In this document: positions 8,986-19,612 of the stretch, one piece after another
Layout: every line of letters begins with the position of its first letter
How positions within the stretch are numbered: position 1 is the first letter of the stretch
Assembly (NCBI GenBank): GCA_944548615.1
Contig: OX155957.1
Location: 1,428,275 to 1,492,274, forward strand
From: Micropterix aruncella
Taxonomy: Eukaryota > Arthropoda > Insecta > Lepidoptera > Micropterigidae
DNA length: 64,000 nt
Direction of reading: 5' to 3'
Translations under genes and position numbers: made by a program
The notes under the pieces: generated by a model
Database searches by the model: none
What the model saw: only the letters and a program-made list of their open reading frames with translations
Told to the model about the DNA's origin: nothing

Positions 8986-10760
8986 GCCTTAAGCGCAGTT
9001 CTCTTGTGAGTATTGTCTTCATTTTGGTATTTTACTACAAGGGGAATGATTTTTGATTTACGGTGCTAATTTTAGCAGAGTTTCTTTGTTTAGATGAAAA
9101 CCAACGTCTTATTGTGGAACTTCAAGGATCGCATGAAGTACAGGTTAAATTAATACGCGGTTATAGTAGTGTAAATATTATTACTCTTTTAAGGTTGTAA
9201 AAATGAAAATATTTTAATATGTATTGTATGAATTTGAAATTAAAATGTATGAATTTGACAATAGTAAAAGGTTTGGCTAAAAGCAAATACAATTTAAGCG
9301 GAAAATGGAGGTTCCGAGATAATATTATGAAGGCCCAAAATAAATTAAAATTGAGCGATCAAAATGCAAAAAGTTTTAATGGCTCGGTGAGAGCGAGAAG
9401 ATCATCATAGATCGAGGGCAAGAATCTCTGATATTAGAATCTCTGTTATGGTTGCGAAGATTCTTTGCGAAAATACGGCTTTAAACGGAGAAACTCGGGT
9501 GACTTTGTCTTTATCCGCGTGGCGCTTGGCGTCGATGAGGGACGGGTGGGGGGGGGGGGGGGGGATAAAACCCTTTAACATTTCCGCGGGTAGGCATCCG
9601 CATCTCACTTCCTGATTCATCCGTAAAACGCGGGAATATTTAGGAAACAAAATATTTTATTCCCTCCTAAATTGCGTTATAAAATAAAATCCGGAATGAT
9701 AAAATAGCGGATGACTTTAATTTCGACGAAAATACAACACTAAGAAAAATGTAACGATGTAATACATGAAAATATGCATGTTTCAACAACGATTACGTAT
9801 AACTTGGTCTGTGGTCCATACGCATTAATTAACATGACGCGTAACGGTATTGGCGTAACGATGATTGCTGTGCCGTAATATTAAAACACACTGTTATTTC
9901 ATTACGTCGTGACCTAGTATCTCGCTTCTAACATGACATCATGTAGTAGTATACGTACGATTATAGTCGGACACATGAATCATGTTGAAACTACAGTATA
10001 CTGTTATTTCCCTATTAACCGTAAGAAAAATGTTGATACATATAATCGACGAATGGATTTTTAACAAAATTCCTTGTAATTCAACAAAATTACTATATAA
10101 ACATCATTATTCTGTAAAAAAAACCGTCATAAACAGTAACAAATTCGAAGTTTGTCAGAAAAAAACTGATAATGTTTCGAAACAGCTACAATATACAATA
10201 TAATACAATTTAGTTCTGCTCCAGTATGTAAGCTTTTATACCCTTGGATCATTGCGTCTAAAAAATAGGTAATGTAATTAATTAAGGAATATTAACTAAC
10301 GCGATAGTTGTCATGATATAAATTAATTTTAGTAATTTATAATCGGTTGGAAAACCATTGATAATATGAAAACTTGGCGTTTCGTTCGATCCGCAGTCTT
10401 GGAAAAATCGGATGAGTCACCCCACGAGTTTCCTATCAAGTAGCCAGGAACTTAATTCATCCAAATATTAATATTTTTTAAATATTTTCAATTTATTTCC
10501 AAAAAAAAATCTTAACAGATTGTAGAAACTTAATATCTAGGTACATTTAAATTACAGTCTATTAGTCCGTTTTTACAATATTTAAATTTGTCACCACGTA
10601 CATGCAGTTACTTCATTATTGCTTTTAGGGCATCAAAATCATTTTTAAGATTAATTTACTAAAACCACAAAATAAAATAATCAATAAAAATAATCAAGAA
10701 ATTAAAATCAGAAAAAGTCCGAATAATTAAAAAATGCTACTTAAAATTGTCAAAAAAATG
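8986..10760. other. No gene recognised
   Basis: A gene-poor stretch. It contains a run of G at about 9543-9562 and ordinary AT-rich sequence. Short open frames here (60-80 codons) show no domain resemblance. Confidence 0.4.
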
Positions 10761-10778
10761 GTCAAAAAATTTGAAAAA

Positions 10779-12176
10779 TTATTTAAAATTAACAAACTTA
10801 TCGATCAAGTAAACAGCTTTGTCTAATAAGAATTCGTTAAGTAATTTTTTGAATAAGCTTTCCACTTGAATTGTTTTTAAACTTTCCGGTAGCCTGTTAA
10901 AGTAATATGGCCCGGAGTATTTTGTGTCTTGCCTTGCTGTGTTTAGTTTAATACACGGTATAAAAATGTTCAATTTATTTCTCGTATTTTTTGTATGTGT
11001 ATCTGAAAACTTTTTGTAATGTGTTTCTTTATTCTTAAAAAACTCAGTCAGTAACTTAAAGAGATAGAGTGAGGTTAAGGTGAGGATTCTTAGCCTTTTA
11101 AAAATGGGTCGACACGACTCTTCTCTTTTCACCTTTGCCATTATTCGCACTGATCTCTTTTGGAGTATAAATATGGGTTCCCTATGACAAGCATAACAAT
11201 TTCCCCAGATCGTAATGGCATAACTTAGGATAGCTTCAATATAGCTGAAATAAACATTTCTTGTTTGCAATTCATCCAACGACCTTCTTACAATACTTAA
11301 AGCATAACATGCCCAACTTAACCTACTTTCGAGGTTTTCACAGTGAAAGTTCCATTTTAAAAGTTCGTCGACATGAACACCTAAAAATCTAGTACAAGGA
11401 GTTTGAGGAATGGCAGTGTTATTTATTGAAGGTATTATTAGCGAACCTTTATTCCGATTTCGATGATTTGTAAAATGTATGAAGTTACTTTTCGATGCAT
11501 TTAGTGTGAGGTTGTTGCTCTCAAACCAACTATTAAGTTTGAATAGATTAATTTTAACGTTAATCAATAATTCTTTCATATCTTTACCGGCAACAATTAA
11601 ACTAGTGTCGTCGGCAAACATTGTTACATTTATATCGTTGAAATACATTGGTAAATCATTTACATATACTAAAAATAGAATAGGGCCCAAAATGGAACCC
11701 TGCGGGAGTCCAAGTTTATTAGTTAAAGGGATCGAACAGTGTTTTGTAATGTTTTGATTTTGACAGTGTGTAATTTCCACGATTTGCGTGCTATTTTTTA
11801 AGTATGAATCGAACCATTTTAAGCAGTCTCCCCTGACTCCATAATGATTTAGTTTGTTTAGTAAAATATCATGCCTAACGCAATCAAATGCCTTACTCAA
11901 ATCGCAAAAAATACCTAAGGTGTAGTACTTGTCCATTAGTTTGTCATTTACATAGGATATGAAATCGTCGATAGCTTTAGTAGTGGACTCGTTTCGTCTA
12001 TATCCAAATTGACTTTCACTAAGAATATTGTTTACATTTTGATGCGCAATTAATCTATTTTTAATTACAGTCTCTATGATTTTTGAGAAAGAAAACAAAA
12101 TTGCAATTGTTCTAAAATTTCCAGTTTCAGTTCTTGCGCCTGCTTTATAGAGTGGAATCACTTTTGATAATTTCAA
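10779..12176 (-). CDS. Non-LTR retrotransposon reverse transcriptase, open frame
   Basis: An open frame of 465 codons encodes most of a LINE reverse transcriptase and its C-terminal region. The fingers/palm motifs appear in order: NFRTIAILFSFSKIIE, FCDLSKAFDCV (motif A, catalytic Asp), the loop GLPQGSILGPILFLVYVND (motif B) and FADDTSLIV (motif C with the Asp pair). A thumb-like region follows, with FLGVHVDELLKWN and a YAITIWGN plus FILQKRSVRIM block typical of Jockey/CR1-type LINEs. Such enzymes copy the element RNA at a nicked genomic target. The methionine at 12176 is not the native start, because coding similarity continues upstream past a TAG stop. No RNase H or endonuclease is left. The frame is unusually intact for this window, suggesting a relatively recent insertion. 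Confidence 0.85.
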   Translation of the reverse strand: MKLSKVIPLYKAGARTETGNFRTIAILFSFSKIIETVIKNRLIAHQNVNNILSESQFGYRRNESTTKAIDDFISYVNDKLMDKYYTLGIFCDLSKAFDCVRHDILLNKLNHYGVRGDCLKWFDSYLKNSTQIVEITHCQNQNITKHCSIPLTNKLGLPQGSILGPILFLVYVNDLPMYFNDINVTMFADDTSLIVAGKDMKELLINVKINLFKLNSWFESNNLTLNASKSNFIHFTNHRNRNKGSLIIPSINNTAIPQTPCTRFLGVHVDELLKWNFHCENLESRLSWACYALSIVRRSLDELQTRNVYFSYIEAILSYAITIWGNCYACHREPIFILQKRSVRIMAKVKREESCRPIFKRLRILTLTSLYLFKLLTEFFKNKETHYKKFSDTHTKNTRNKLNIFIPCIKLNTARQDTKYSGPYYFNRLPESLKTIQVESLFKKLLNEFLLDKAVYLIDKFVNFK

Positions 12177-12640
12177 CTCTTCGGGAAAAACACCACTTTC
12201 TATAGAGGCATTTATAGCCTATATTAAGGGGTTTTTAATGTAATCTATTGCCCTATTAACATGTATATTTCGAAATTGACTTTTGGTTTGTTGTTTCTGT
12301 TTGTGTTTAAGTTTACAATATTCCAAATTGCTTTACTTTTATTTTTTGTTCATCGATATACTTTTTTGTTGCCATTCTTCGTGCCTGCTTTATGACCTTT
12401 TTTAGTCTATTTTTATATTTTTTGCAGTGGTCTCTTGCATTCGAATCTCGTTTATTTCTTCTTAATATAAAATAGAAATTTCGTTTATTTTTACATAACT
12501 AATACCCTTCGTTATCCATTTCAGGTTTAAATTTGATTTTAAATTCACATTTGTATGTTTGAAAGTATTATCAAAAGCATCTTTTATAGTTTTCATAAAA
12601 CTAGAAAATCAGTTAGATTTGTCAGTATTCTGATCGAAAA
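12177..12640 (-). pseudogene. Decayed upstream part of the same LINE ORF
   Basis: Minus-strand translation directly upstream reads in frame into the reverse transcriptase (AINASIESGVFPEELK) after a TAG stop. Further upstream is the basic linker between endonuclease and reverse transcriptase (CKKYKNRLKKVIKQARRMA and a WITKGI block). It is broken by frameshifts and a deletion between the KIKVKQFGIL and QFRNIHVNRAIDYIK blocks. The endonuclease domain is absent, so the copy is 5' truncated. Confidence 0.65.
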
Positions 12641-12775
12641 TATCTTAAGTCCTACTACAACCCTTCCCCCTCACCCCATTCCTAGCGCCAGCCTTTTACC
12701 CTCGAAAATCGACATCGAAATCGACTTCGACTTTTTGACTTTTCGACTTTTCCGACTTTCCGATGTCATAGTAGT

Positions 12776-12976
12776 GAAACTTGGAAGAGGCTATCTTGAA
12801 TGCGTATACAAAATTCTGCTGTTGACCGTTGAGGAGTTCTCTCGTCGGAAGCCAACCCAAGGTACATCAGCCATGTCATGGTGAAACTTGGAAGTTGCTA
12901 TCATAAATGAATGAGTATAAAAATTTTGGGTCTCAGCCATTGACCGATAAGAAGTTCCCTCGTCGGGAGCCAACCC
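12776..12976 (-). repeat. FamC copy, about two units
   Basis: Reverse-complement FamC: two units of GTGAAACTTGGAAG, a TATACAAAATTCTG-like block, TTGACCG and CTCGTCGG with AAGCCAACCC. It abuts FamA at 12977. Confidence 0.7.
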
Positions 12977-13131
12977 TGGGTGGACGGATTTCAACCACAA
13001 TCTTTTCAGCTCATGCCATGACCAAATAATGCCTGCATGCCAAATTTGCCAGCTCAATCGGATGAAGCGTTTCGGCGCTATCGTTGGAGAATACACACAG
13101 AAGTGCGTACTTCCTTAAACAGGAAAGTAAA
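12977..13131 (-). repeat. FamA fragment
   Basis: Reverse-complement FamA, from GGATTTCAACCACAATC through ATGCCTGCATGCC and TTTCGGCGCTATCG to a shortened CAGGAAAGTAAAA end. The GT-rich middle and most of the 5' part are deleted. Confidence 0.7.
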
Positions 13132-13139
13132 ATGACGCT

Positions 13140-15165
13140 CCGATTTAGTTTTTCGCTAATATCTCGCTAACTGTTAACGATATTTTGATATCGCTAACAG
13201 TTATGTATACATTATACATAACAAGTTATGTATAAATTAAAAAGCTTATTAAATTATCTAAAAAATTTTATACACATTATTGCGTTATATGTTCGTGTAT
13301 ACATTTGTGTGTATAAAATGTTATACACACAAATCTTATACACAAATGTTACATACTCTATTAATAATATGAAAATAGTACAAACAGCAAATCGTAATTA
13401 AGCTATTTCCTATAAAATATTGTAATTTTTATTAAAATTTTATTATTATATATATTTATTATTTTAACATTTTTTTTTAAAATTATTATTATTATTATGT
13501 TTGGTTGGTTCATCGACACTCGTTTTAAATGTAAAAATATAAATTGCTTGCCCTGGAACGGGTATATCCCAGTTGGGCAGCACTAACCAGTGAATGAAAG
13601 AGGAAAGTTTTTGCCATTTGTTTTAATATTATAATTATTGTAAATGGTTAATTTGATAATTCCAATTAAAAAAAAAATTAAAAATCAACTGACAAATGAC
13701 AATGTCCCGCCCGCCTGTGGAACAGATTATGGCTTAGAACTCACAGCGCGGTATTCACCCGCGCCCGCAAACATAAATGCCGCCGCAAACATAAAAGCCA
13801 TCAGATGTAGAAATTGTTAAACATTATTTTATATTTCACTACGCGAGTACGGTAAAACAATAATTTATATTATGTAGCTCAATTATATATTTGTTTATTC
13901 ACTTAATACTAATCGACATTACTCTAAAAGTAATGTATTGAAAAGTAAAATTAGTAAATATATCAAGACACACATACACATAAAGAAATTTCAATCCAAA
14001 AATGCTGTTAGTCGTCCCGGCGGGGTAAATGGGTGCGGGGGTCAAAATGGATAATACCGTCTTTTTTAATAATTAAAAGAATGCTTGTTTACAATGCTTT
14101 CCTTTCTCGTCGGTTGGTGGGCCGACTATAATAAAATTAAAATAATGTGTTATATTTCGAACCAGTCCACTAAAAAATCCTGCAAGGGCTTCATGGAAGA
14201 GCAGTATATAAAGAATAAAATATGTTACGAAAAAAAAGTGATCTTTAAAAATAAATGTCAAGACGTAGACGAATGAGTTCATAAAGCATCGTTATGATAA
14301 TGCAACATGTATTATAATATAAGGAATGTGACAATGAATATAAAAGGAAACGTGGAAAAAACTTTGTCAGCCTATTTAGCTATTTGTAGGTGTACTAATA
14401 ATAGAGGTGTACAAGAGAAGCAGTTGTGCTATATCTGTCGCGATAAGCTACCGTAAACTTTGAAGGCAACACCGTAATGCTAGTCACGTCTGCAGCGCGA
14501 CTCACTGGACTAACTTTCAGCCGGCATAAATCGTAGTAGTTAGTACTCGGCCCAGGTGCACTGCTATTGCTGCAAATAATGAAACAATCGGAAGAGTGCT
14601 TTAAAATTGCCTCTAAATACAAATTATCTGTAAGAATCAGCAAGCTTGTGAGAAAAACGACAAATAATCAAAGTGAGAGGTTGAATTTTTAGGGATCCGT
14701 ACCAAAACGTATTTTAAAAAAAAATTATTTTAATTTTATTTTAAACAACATGATTTACAGAAGATTAGCTATTCTATTCGGTATACAGTACAATAAAAAG
14801 TGCAGGAAAAACAAGTTAAACCCATAGCCGCTGGCTCATCGCATACCTAACTGAGTAAAGACTAACAAATAGAACCCAATGACTGAAAGTTTCCGGAAAC
14901 CCAATGACTGAAAAGTTTCCTTGTACAGAGCACCGCCACCGCACTTTGGTCGGTTGCCTTCGGTAGTCAACATAACTTTTATAAATACCGTTAATTTGCC
15001 TTAACTGATTATTCATGGATAACTCTGATTTTCTCAACCCGTATAAACTCGTACATGGATCGTTTTTGGGAGCTTTTATTTACCCTGGAATATTTGTTGG
15101 TTAGATTTGTTTAGGTCTAATCTTACAAGCTAAATTAACACCACTTTCTCTTATCCCGTGAAGTT
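13140..15165. other. No gene recognised
   Basis: AT-rich DNA with palindromic TTATGTATACATTATACATAA-type simple sequence near 13195-13350. A short TTAGGGATCCGTACC block at about 14690 resembles the start of a common lepidopteran repeat also hinted at near 19063. Open frames of 60-80 codons at 14073-14643 have no recognisable domains and overlap on both strands. Confidence 0.4.
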
Positions 15166-15169
15166 TTAA

Positions 15170-15480
15170 CATGTCGATTCAGTTTCGATGACAATGCATT
15201 TTTATGGTGAGCTTGACCCAGGATCGACTTCCGAAGAGGATACTCTTCCACGGTCAACAGCACGGACACACAATTTTGTATACGCATCCATGTATACGCA
15301 TTATGATAGCATGTTCTAAATTTCACCACGACGTGACTGATGCACCCAGGGTTGGTTCCCGACGAGAGGACTCCTCAACAGTCAACAGTACAAACACAAA
15401 ATTCTGTAAAGCATTAAATTATGATAGTCCGTTCTAAGTTACACTATGACATGGCTGCTGCACCCCAGGTTGGCTCGGGA
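15170..15480 (+). repeat. FamC copy, about three units
   Basis: Head CAGTTTCGATGACAATGCA, then units with CCACGGTCAACAGCAC, TTATGATAGC and CACCACGACGTGACTGATGC. Each unit is about 105 bp. The last unit is cut at GGTTGGCTCGGG. Confidence 0.75.
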
Positions 15481-15571
15481 TAGAACGTTGTTATTAAAAG
15501 CTTGTTTAAATGTGTCATACTATTATCTTATTTCTCCGGGTACTGTCGACCCCATCTTGTTATATTGGCGT

Positions 15572-16911
15572 TAATCGGCCCTTGCTGAGTTGGACACAAA
15601 GACCCATTCTGTTCAGGGTTGGCCACACTCACGGGTCAACACCTATCCGATGGACTCCATGCATGAAGTGCGAGCCTGGGTAGGACTATGACCCTATGGT
15701 TAGTTTCCCTTGGGAATCAACCTTCTGGCGCTCCTGGACGTTCTGCGCACCGTGCGGCGAAAGCCAATCGACTGAGCACTCTGACTAACATCTTGCGGTG
15801 TCGACTACAACGGGCGAGCCCGTCACCACAGGACGTTTTAACGATTAGTCGTTCTGTCGCCCTGCAGTGAACGTAGAAGACTTTGGACAGAACAAATCCA
15901 ACGTCCAGCTACGTCACAACCCGCAAGAAGCCAACGCCTTACCGCGAGATAGCCAGTGTTACCTGGCGGGCCGACCCTCGCGCCCTTGCTTCCAATTGTG
16001 ACCAGATTTCTCCGGTCTCTCGATTGGTTCCGAGTTCGAGGTCGCTTGCGCGGTCCTCTCCCTTACGAAGCGGCGAAACGGTGTGAACCGAATCTATCGC
16101 GGACCAAGGCTTCCTTTGCCCGACTCTGAACCGGGATCGGATGGCCAATGGTCATTTCAAGAGCAGTCGCCGTAAGGCAGACAACCACCCCAGCTCTATA
16201 GGAAACAATACAGTTCCCAGACTCCCCCGATTGTTAGTCGGAGAGCACAATCGATTGGCTTGCGCCGCTCGATGCGCAGACCGTCCAGGAGCGCCAGAGG
16301 ATTGATTCCCAGGGGAGACTGGTTGACCCAGTGTCCTACCCAGGCTCGCACCCCATGCGTGGAGGCCATCGGATGGGTGTTGACCCGTGAGTGTGACCGA
16401 CCCTGAAACAGAATGAGTCTTCGTGGCCAACTCAGCAAGGGCCCATTAGCTCCCTCTGACTAACAGTCGGGGATGTCTGGAAGCAGTACTATTTCCTATA
16501 GAGCGGGGGTGGTTGCGGACCTTACGGCGACTGCTCTTGAAACGACCATTGGCTACCCGATCCTGGGTGAACAGCCGGGCAAAGGACGCTGTGGTCCGCG
16601 ATAGATTCGGTAAACACCGTTTCACCGCTTCGCGAGGGAGAGGACCGCGCAAGCGACCTCGAACTCGTAACCAATCGAGAGACTGGAGTAATCTGGTCAC
16701 AATTGGAAGTAAGGGCGTGAGTGTAGGCCCGCCGGGTAACACTCCTGGCTATCTCGCGGTTAAGGCGTTGGCCTCTTACGGGCTAGTGGCGTAGCTAGAT
16801 GGTGGACTGTTTTGTCCTCAAGTCTTCTGCGCTCACTCCAGGGAGATAGAACGACTAATCGTTAAAACTTCCTGAGGTGACGGGCTCGCCCGCTGCAGTC
16901 GACAACCCTAG
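15572..16911 (+). mobile_element. LS element (long SINE-like), outer copy with nested copy
   Basis: Exact 15-bp direct repeats TTGTTATATTGGCGT flank the element (15557-15571 and 16912-16926). This is the signature of target-primed retroposition. Without the nested insert the element is about 665 bp. The 5' head carries TTGCTGAGTTGG (15582-15593) and GGGTCAACACC (15633-15643). Each is one mismatch from the tRNA A-box and B-box consensus, at tRNA-like spacing (51 bp start to start). No long conserved frame is found, and the short open frames differ between copies. A tRNA-headed SINE of unusual length is the best reading. Some of the right-hand repeat could belong to the element's 3' tail. Confidence 0.7.
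15791..16453 (-). mobile_element. LS element nested inside the outer LS copy
   Basis: A complete 663-bp LS copy in reverse orientation. It is flanked by exact 12-bp direct repeats CTCTGACTAACA (15779-15790 and 16454-16465) that belong to the host LS copy. The 3' end (GTAGTCGACACCGC in element sense) is at the left and the 5' end (GCTAATGGGCCCTTGCTG) at the right. It is nearly as well preserved as its host, and it shows that LS copies were mobilised as whole units. Confidence 0.8.
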
Positions 16912-16929
16912 TTGTTATATTGGCGTACG

Positions 16930-17500
16930 TTGGCAGTACCGTAATTCGGAAGCACGTGTTAAATTGGGTTTGGATTAATTTAGTATCTTGCTGGGGCAGA
17001 GTATCGCCGCGTGTTTGACGAACACCCACTCAGTAACACGATATTGCGATAGTATTTTTAGAGGCGCAAAATTTCCGATACGATATTGGAAAATGTCGTG
17101 GAAAACATCTACCTATCTGTGTTATGCTAGAAATTCTGTATAAAGTGAAAACATATGATAGAGACACTATTTGAAACGAAAAGTAGTTTATTCATTTTTA
17201 TTTCATGTCAGTTTTCATTCCTGCTAGGTGGCGTTTCAATTAATAACATTGATTATATAGGGTATTAGATTGCTTACTGCCGTACTAGGTTTTGGCAGCT
17301 AGGATTTTACCATAAAACGCAAGGTATAGGTGACACTCATGGGTCCATTTATTGATTAATATTCTCTTATGTTGAGTAACCCAATAGAAGGCGTTCTAAA
17401 CCCGCCATTACTGTATCGTTGATTAAAATAAAACAACAATATAACAAAAAAAGAATTTTTAAATTATACTTCTTAATATTTTAATAATAAATATTTACAT
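16930..17500. other. No gene recognised
   Basis: Unassigned unique-looking AT-rich sequence. No frame of note. Confidence 0.35.
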
Positions 17501-17700
17501 AAATATGTAATTTTTCCCTTTGGTATCAGGTTTAAATAAGTAATAATTACGCGCTTTCAAGGCCAAATAGACTAATAGATAGCATTCTAATCTCTCCGTA
17601 TTGTTTCTATTAATGCGATTGATGACACTAATAATTGAATATTATTATTGTTGTCTTTGGTTAAATAATATGTAATTATTAATCTAACCGTCCTTTATAC
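17500..17700 (+). repeat. Interspersed AT-rich repeat shared with 25.4 kb
   Basis: Shares with 25380-25560 the order TTTACATAAA-ATGTA, GCATTCTA followed by TCTCCGTATT, and ACACTAATAATTGAAT. About 190 bp, non-coding, boundaries uncertain. Confidence 0.5.
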
Positions 17701-18215
17701 AAAATAATAATTATCATCGGGTCTAAACCTCAAGTGATGCGTTTTGATGGTTAATTGGATGACGCAAATCTCTCATAGCTGACGATATATTTCTATTTTT
17801 AATTTTATATTATTTATTTCAAATATTATTCTGGAGCTTTGCAGACAGATACAACTATCTGAAACCCATCGAAATCGACGGTCACTTTTTTGACAGTAAT
17901 GTTTCAAAAATAAATGGAAACACACTTATTTATGTAGAAATAATATTTCTTTGGATTAATTCGATTACATTGCGGTGCCTTGCTCATTTAATCTACGATC
18001 AGGAATGTCACCAAGGTCTTGGAGAAAACGGACAGCGACAATCGAAGAGCGACGTGTACAGAAAGTAAACAAAAAGTTTCGCGTTAATTCAGGTTACTTT
18101 AGCCACCACACGCTAGATTACGGCGAAATTATTGAAACTTTAAAAAAATGTATTTAACTATATTGGGTAAAAACTCAAAACTTTCCTAGACCTTTCCGGC
18201 AAGCATAGGAGAGGA
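17700..18215. other. No gene recognised
   Basis: AT-rich spacer. The open frame at 17975-18157 (60 codons) has no recognisable domain. Confidence 0.35.
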
Positions 18216-18217
18216 GA

Positions 18218-18469
18218 AGACCTTCATTGTCCGCGATAAATTCGGTACTTACCGTTTCACCGCTGCATAAGGGAGAGTACCACGCAAGCGACCTCGAACC
18301 ATTATCCAGTCGCCAGACTGGAGTAATCTGGTTGCAACTTGTAGTGGACTTGACGGTGGACTGTTTTTGACCTAAGTCTTCTGCGCGCACCTCATGGGAG
18401 ACAGAACGATCAATAACGTAAAACTTCCTGAGGTGACGGGTTTGCTCATTGTAGTCGATAGCTCTAGTT
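18218..18469 (+). repeat. LS copy, 3' half
   Basis: Matches LS from TCCGCGATAAATTCGGTA through CGCAAGCGACCTCGAAC and AAGTCTTCTGCG to a diverged tail at GTAGTCGATAGC. An internal deletion removes the CCGCCGGGTAACACTCC region. The tail is interrupted by the hAT MITE at 18470 and resumes at 18706. Confidence 0.7.
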
Positions 18470-18697
18470 AACATGTATGGGCAACCACCGGCCCGCGGGC
18501 CGGATCCGGCCCGCTGTAAGATATGATCCGGCCCGCGAGACATTTTGAAAACCCAATAAAAAAAATATTACATTAGATACTTATACTCACGAGAGTGACA
18601 GTGAGGCGGCAAACATCAAATCCTTTGATGTTTGGGGCCAACGCTGTTTCGTACGCTAAACTTTGGCCCTCAACATGTCAAAGGTTGCCCATACCTT
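18470..18697. mobile_element. hAT-type MITE with exact 8-bp duplication
   Basis: A 228-bp element between exact copies of CTCTAGTT (18462-18469 and 18698-18705). The ends are inverted: AACATGTATGGGCAACC on the left, and AAGGTATGGGCAACC when the right end is read in reverse. The interior has a strong GC-rich palindrome (GGCCCGCGGGCC, then GGATCC, then GGCCCGC). Eight-base duplications and ends of this type are standard for the hAT superfamily. No transposase is encoded. Confidence 0.8.
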
Positions 18698-19062
18698 CTC
18701 TAGTTGTTGGTTTACCTACCAGGAAAGTAAAAACACATTTCAACCGAAGTAATCAACGTTCCGCTTCTGCAGTCAGCGATTCGAAAGACATAAAAGCGAG
18801 TGAAAAGACATAAATGTCAGAAAATCAAAAGACCTTATAGTACAAATAGAGGAAACTTTATTTTTAACGAGAAAAGAAAATTAAATATCATGCATTTTCA
18901 TTAAAACTTTAAGATGGAAAAGTTTGCTTGCATTGTTGAAATTTAATGAGAATTTCTTGCAAAAGTATGTCACAAAAAGGAAACGCTTTTCTTTATGAAA
19001 CACTATTATTTAATTACAGTACAGCTTCCCTTGTCATTCTTACAAATAAAAATGCAATATAA

Positions 19063-19205
19063 ATTATAAGGGTTTCGTGCCGTCTACAGTTTACGAAAGG
19101 GACACCGTTGCAGTTGGTGAGACTTCGCCGTTGGTCTGTCTGTCTGTCTGTATATGACCAGTCAACCCTTGACAATTTTAAAGATGTCAATAGAAAATAT
19201 AGTAT
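19063..19205 (+). repeat. Repeat with TTTCGTGCCG and TCTG microsatellite
   Basis: AAGGGTTTCGTGCCGTCTA, then GGGACACCGTTGC, then a TCTGTCTGTCTGTCTG run. This resembles a frequent lepidopteran interspersed repeat that begins with a GGTTCCGTA block. A related tail (ACGGAACCTTCGGTGAGCGA) lies at 21010-21055. Assignment is from memory. Confidence 0.45.
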
Positions 19206-19225
19206 AGCTAAATAATTTTCTTAGG

Positions 19226-19612
19226 CTTTAATGGGTCCTGTTGCAGTTGGCCAATAAGACCAATATGTTCAGGGTCGGGCAAACTCACGGGTCAACACCG
19301 ATCCGGCGGCCTCCACGTATGAAGTGCAAGCCCGGGTAGGACTTTGGCCTGCGGGCCAGTTTCCCCAGGATTCAATCTTCTGGTGCTCCTGGACGGTTTG
19401 CGCACCCTGCGGCGTCAGCCAATAGATTGTGCATTCTGACTGACAGTCGGGAGAGTCTGGAAACAGTACTGTATTCTATAGAGCGGGGGTAGTTGTTCAC
19501 CTTACGGCGACTGCTCTTGAAACGACCAATCGGCTATCCGATTCCGGGTGAAAGCCGAATGAAGGACGCCGTGGTCCGCGATAGATTCGTCGAACGCTTC
19601 ACCGCTTCACTG
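19226..19612 (+). repeat. LS copy, 5' half
   Basis: Starts TTTAATGGGTCCTGTTGCA and keeps the B-box-like GGGTCAACACC. It continues through GTCCGCGATAGATTCG and stops where the LS family would enter the GAGGGAGAGGACC block. The 3' half is missing, which is the reverse of the 5' truncation usual for retroposons and suggests a later deletion. Confidence 0.7.

Noticed and set aside
9543..9562. G-run as a quadruplex regulatory element
   Set aside because: A single homopolymer with no nearby gene. Homopolymer length is also error-prone.
15582..15643. A functional tRNA gene
   Set aside because: A-box and B-box-like sequences are present, but no acceptor stem or anticodon arm could be folded by eye. 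They are read as a SINE head instead.
16446..16794. 93- to 98-codon frames on both strands of LS
   Set aside because: They overlap each other inside a non-coding retroposon, and other LS copies do not keep the same frames.
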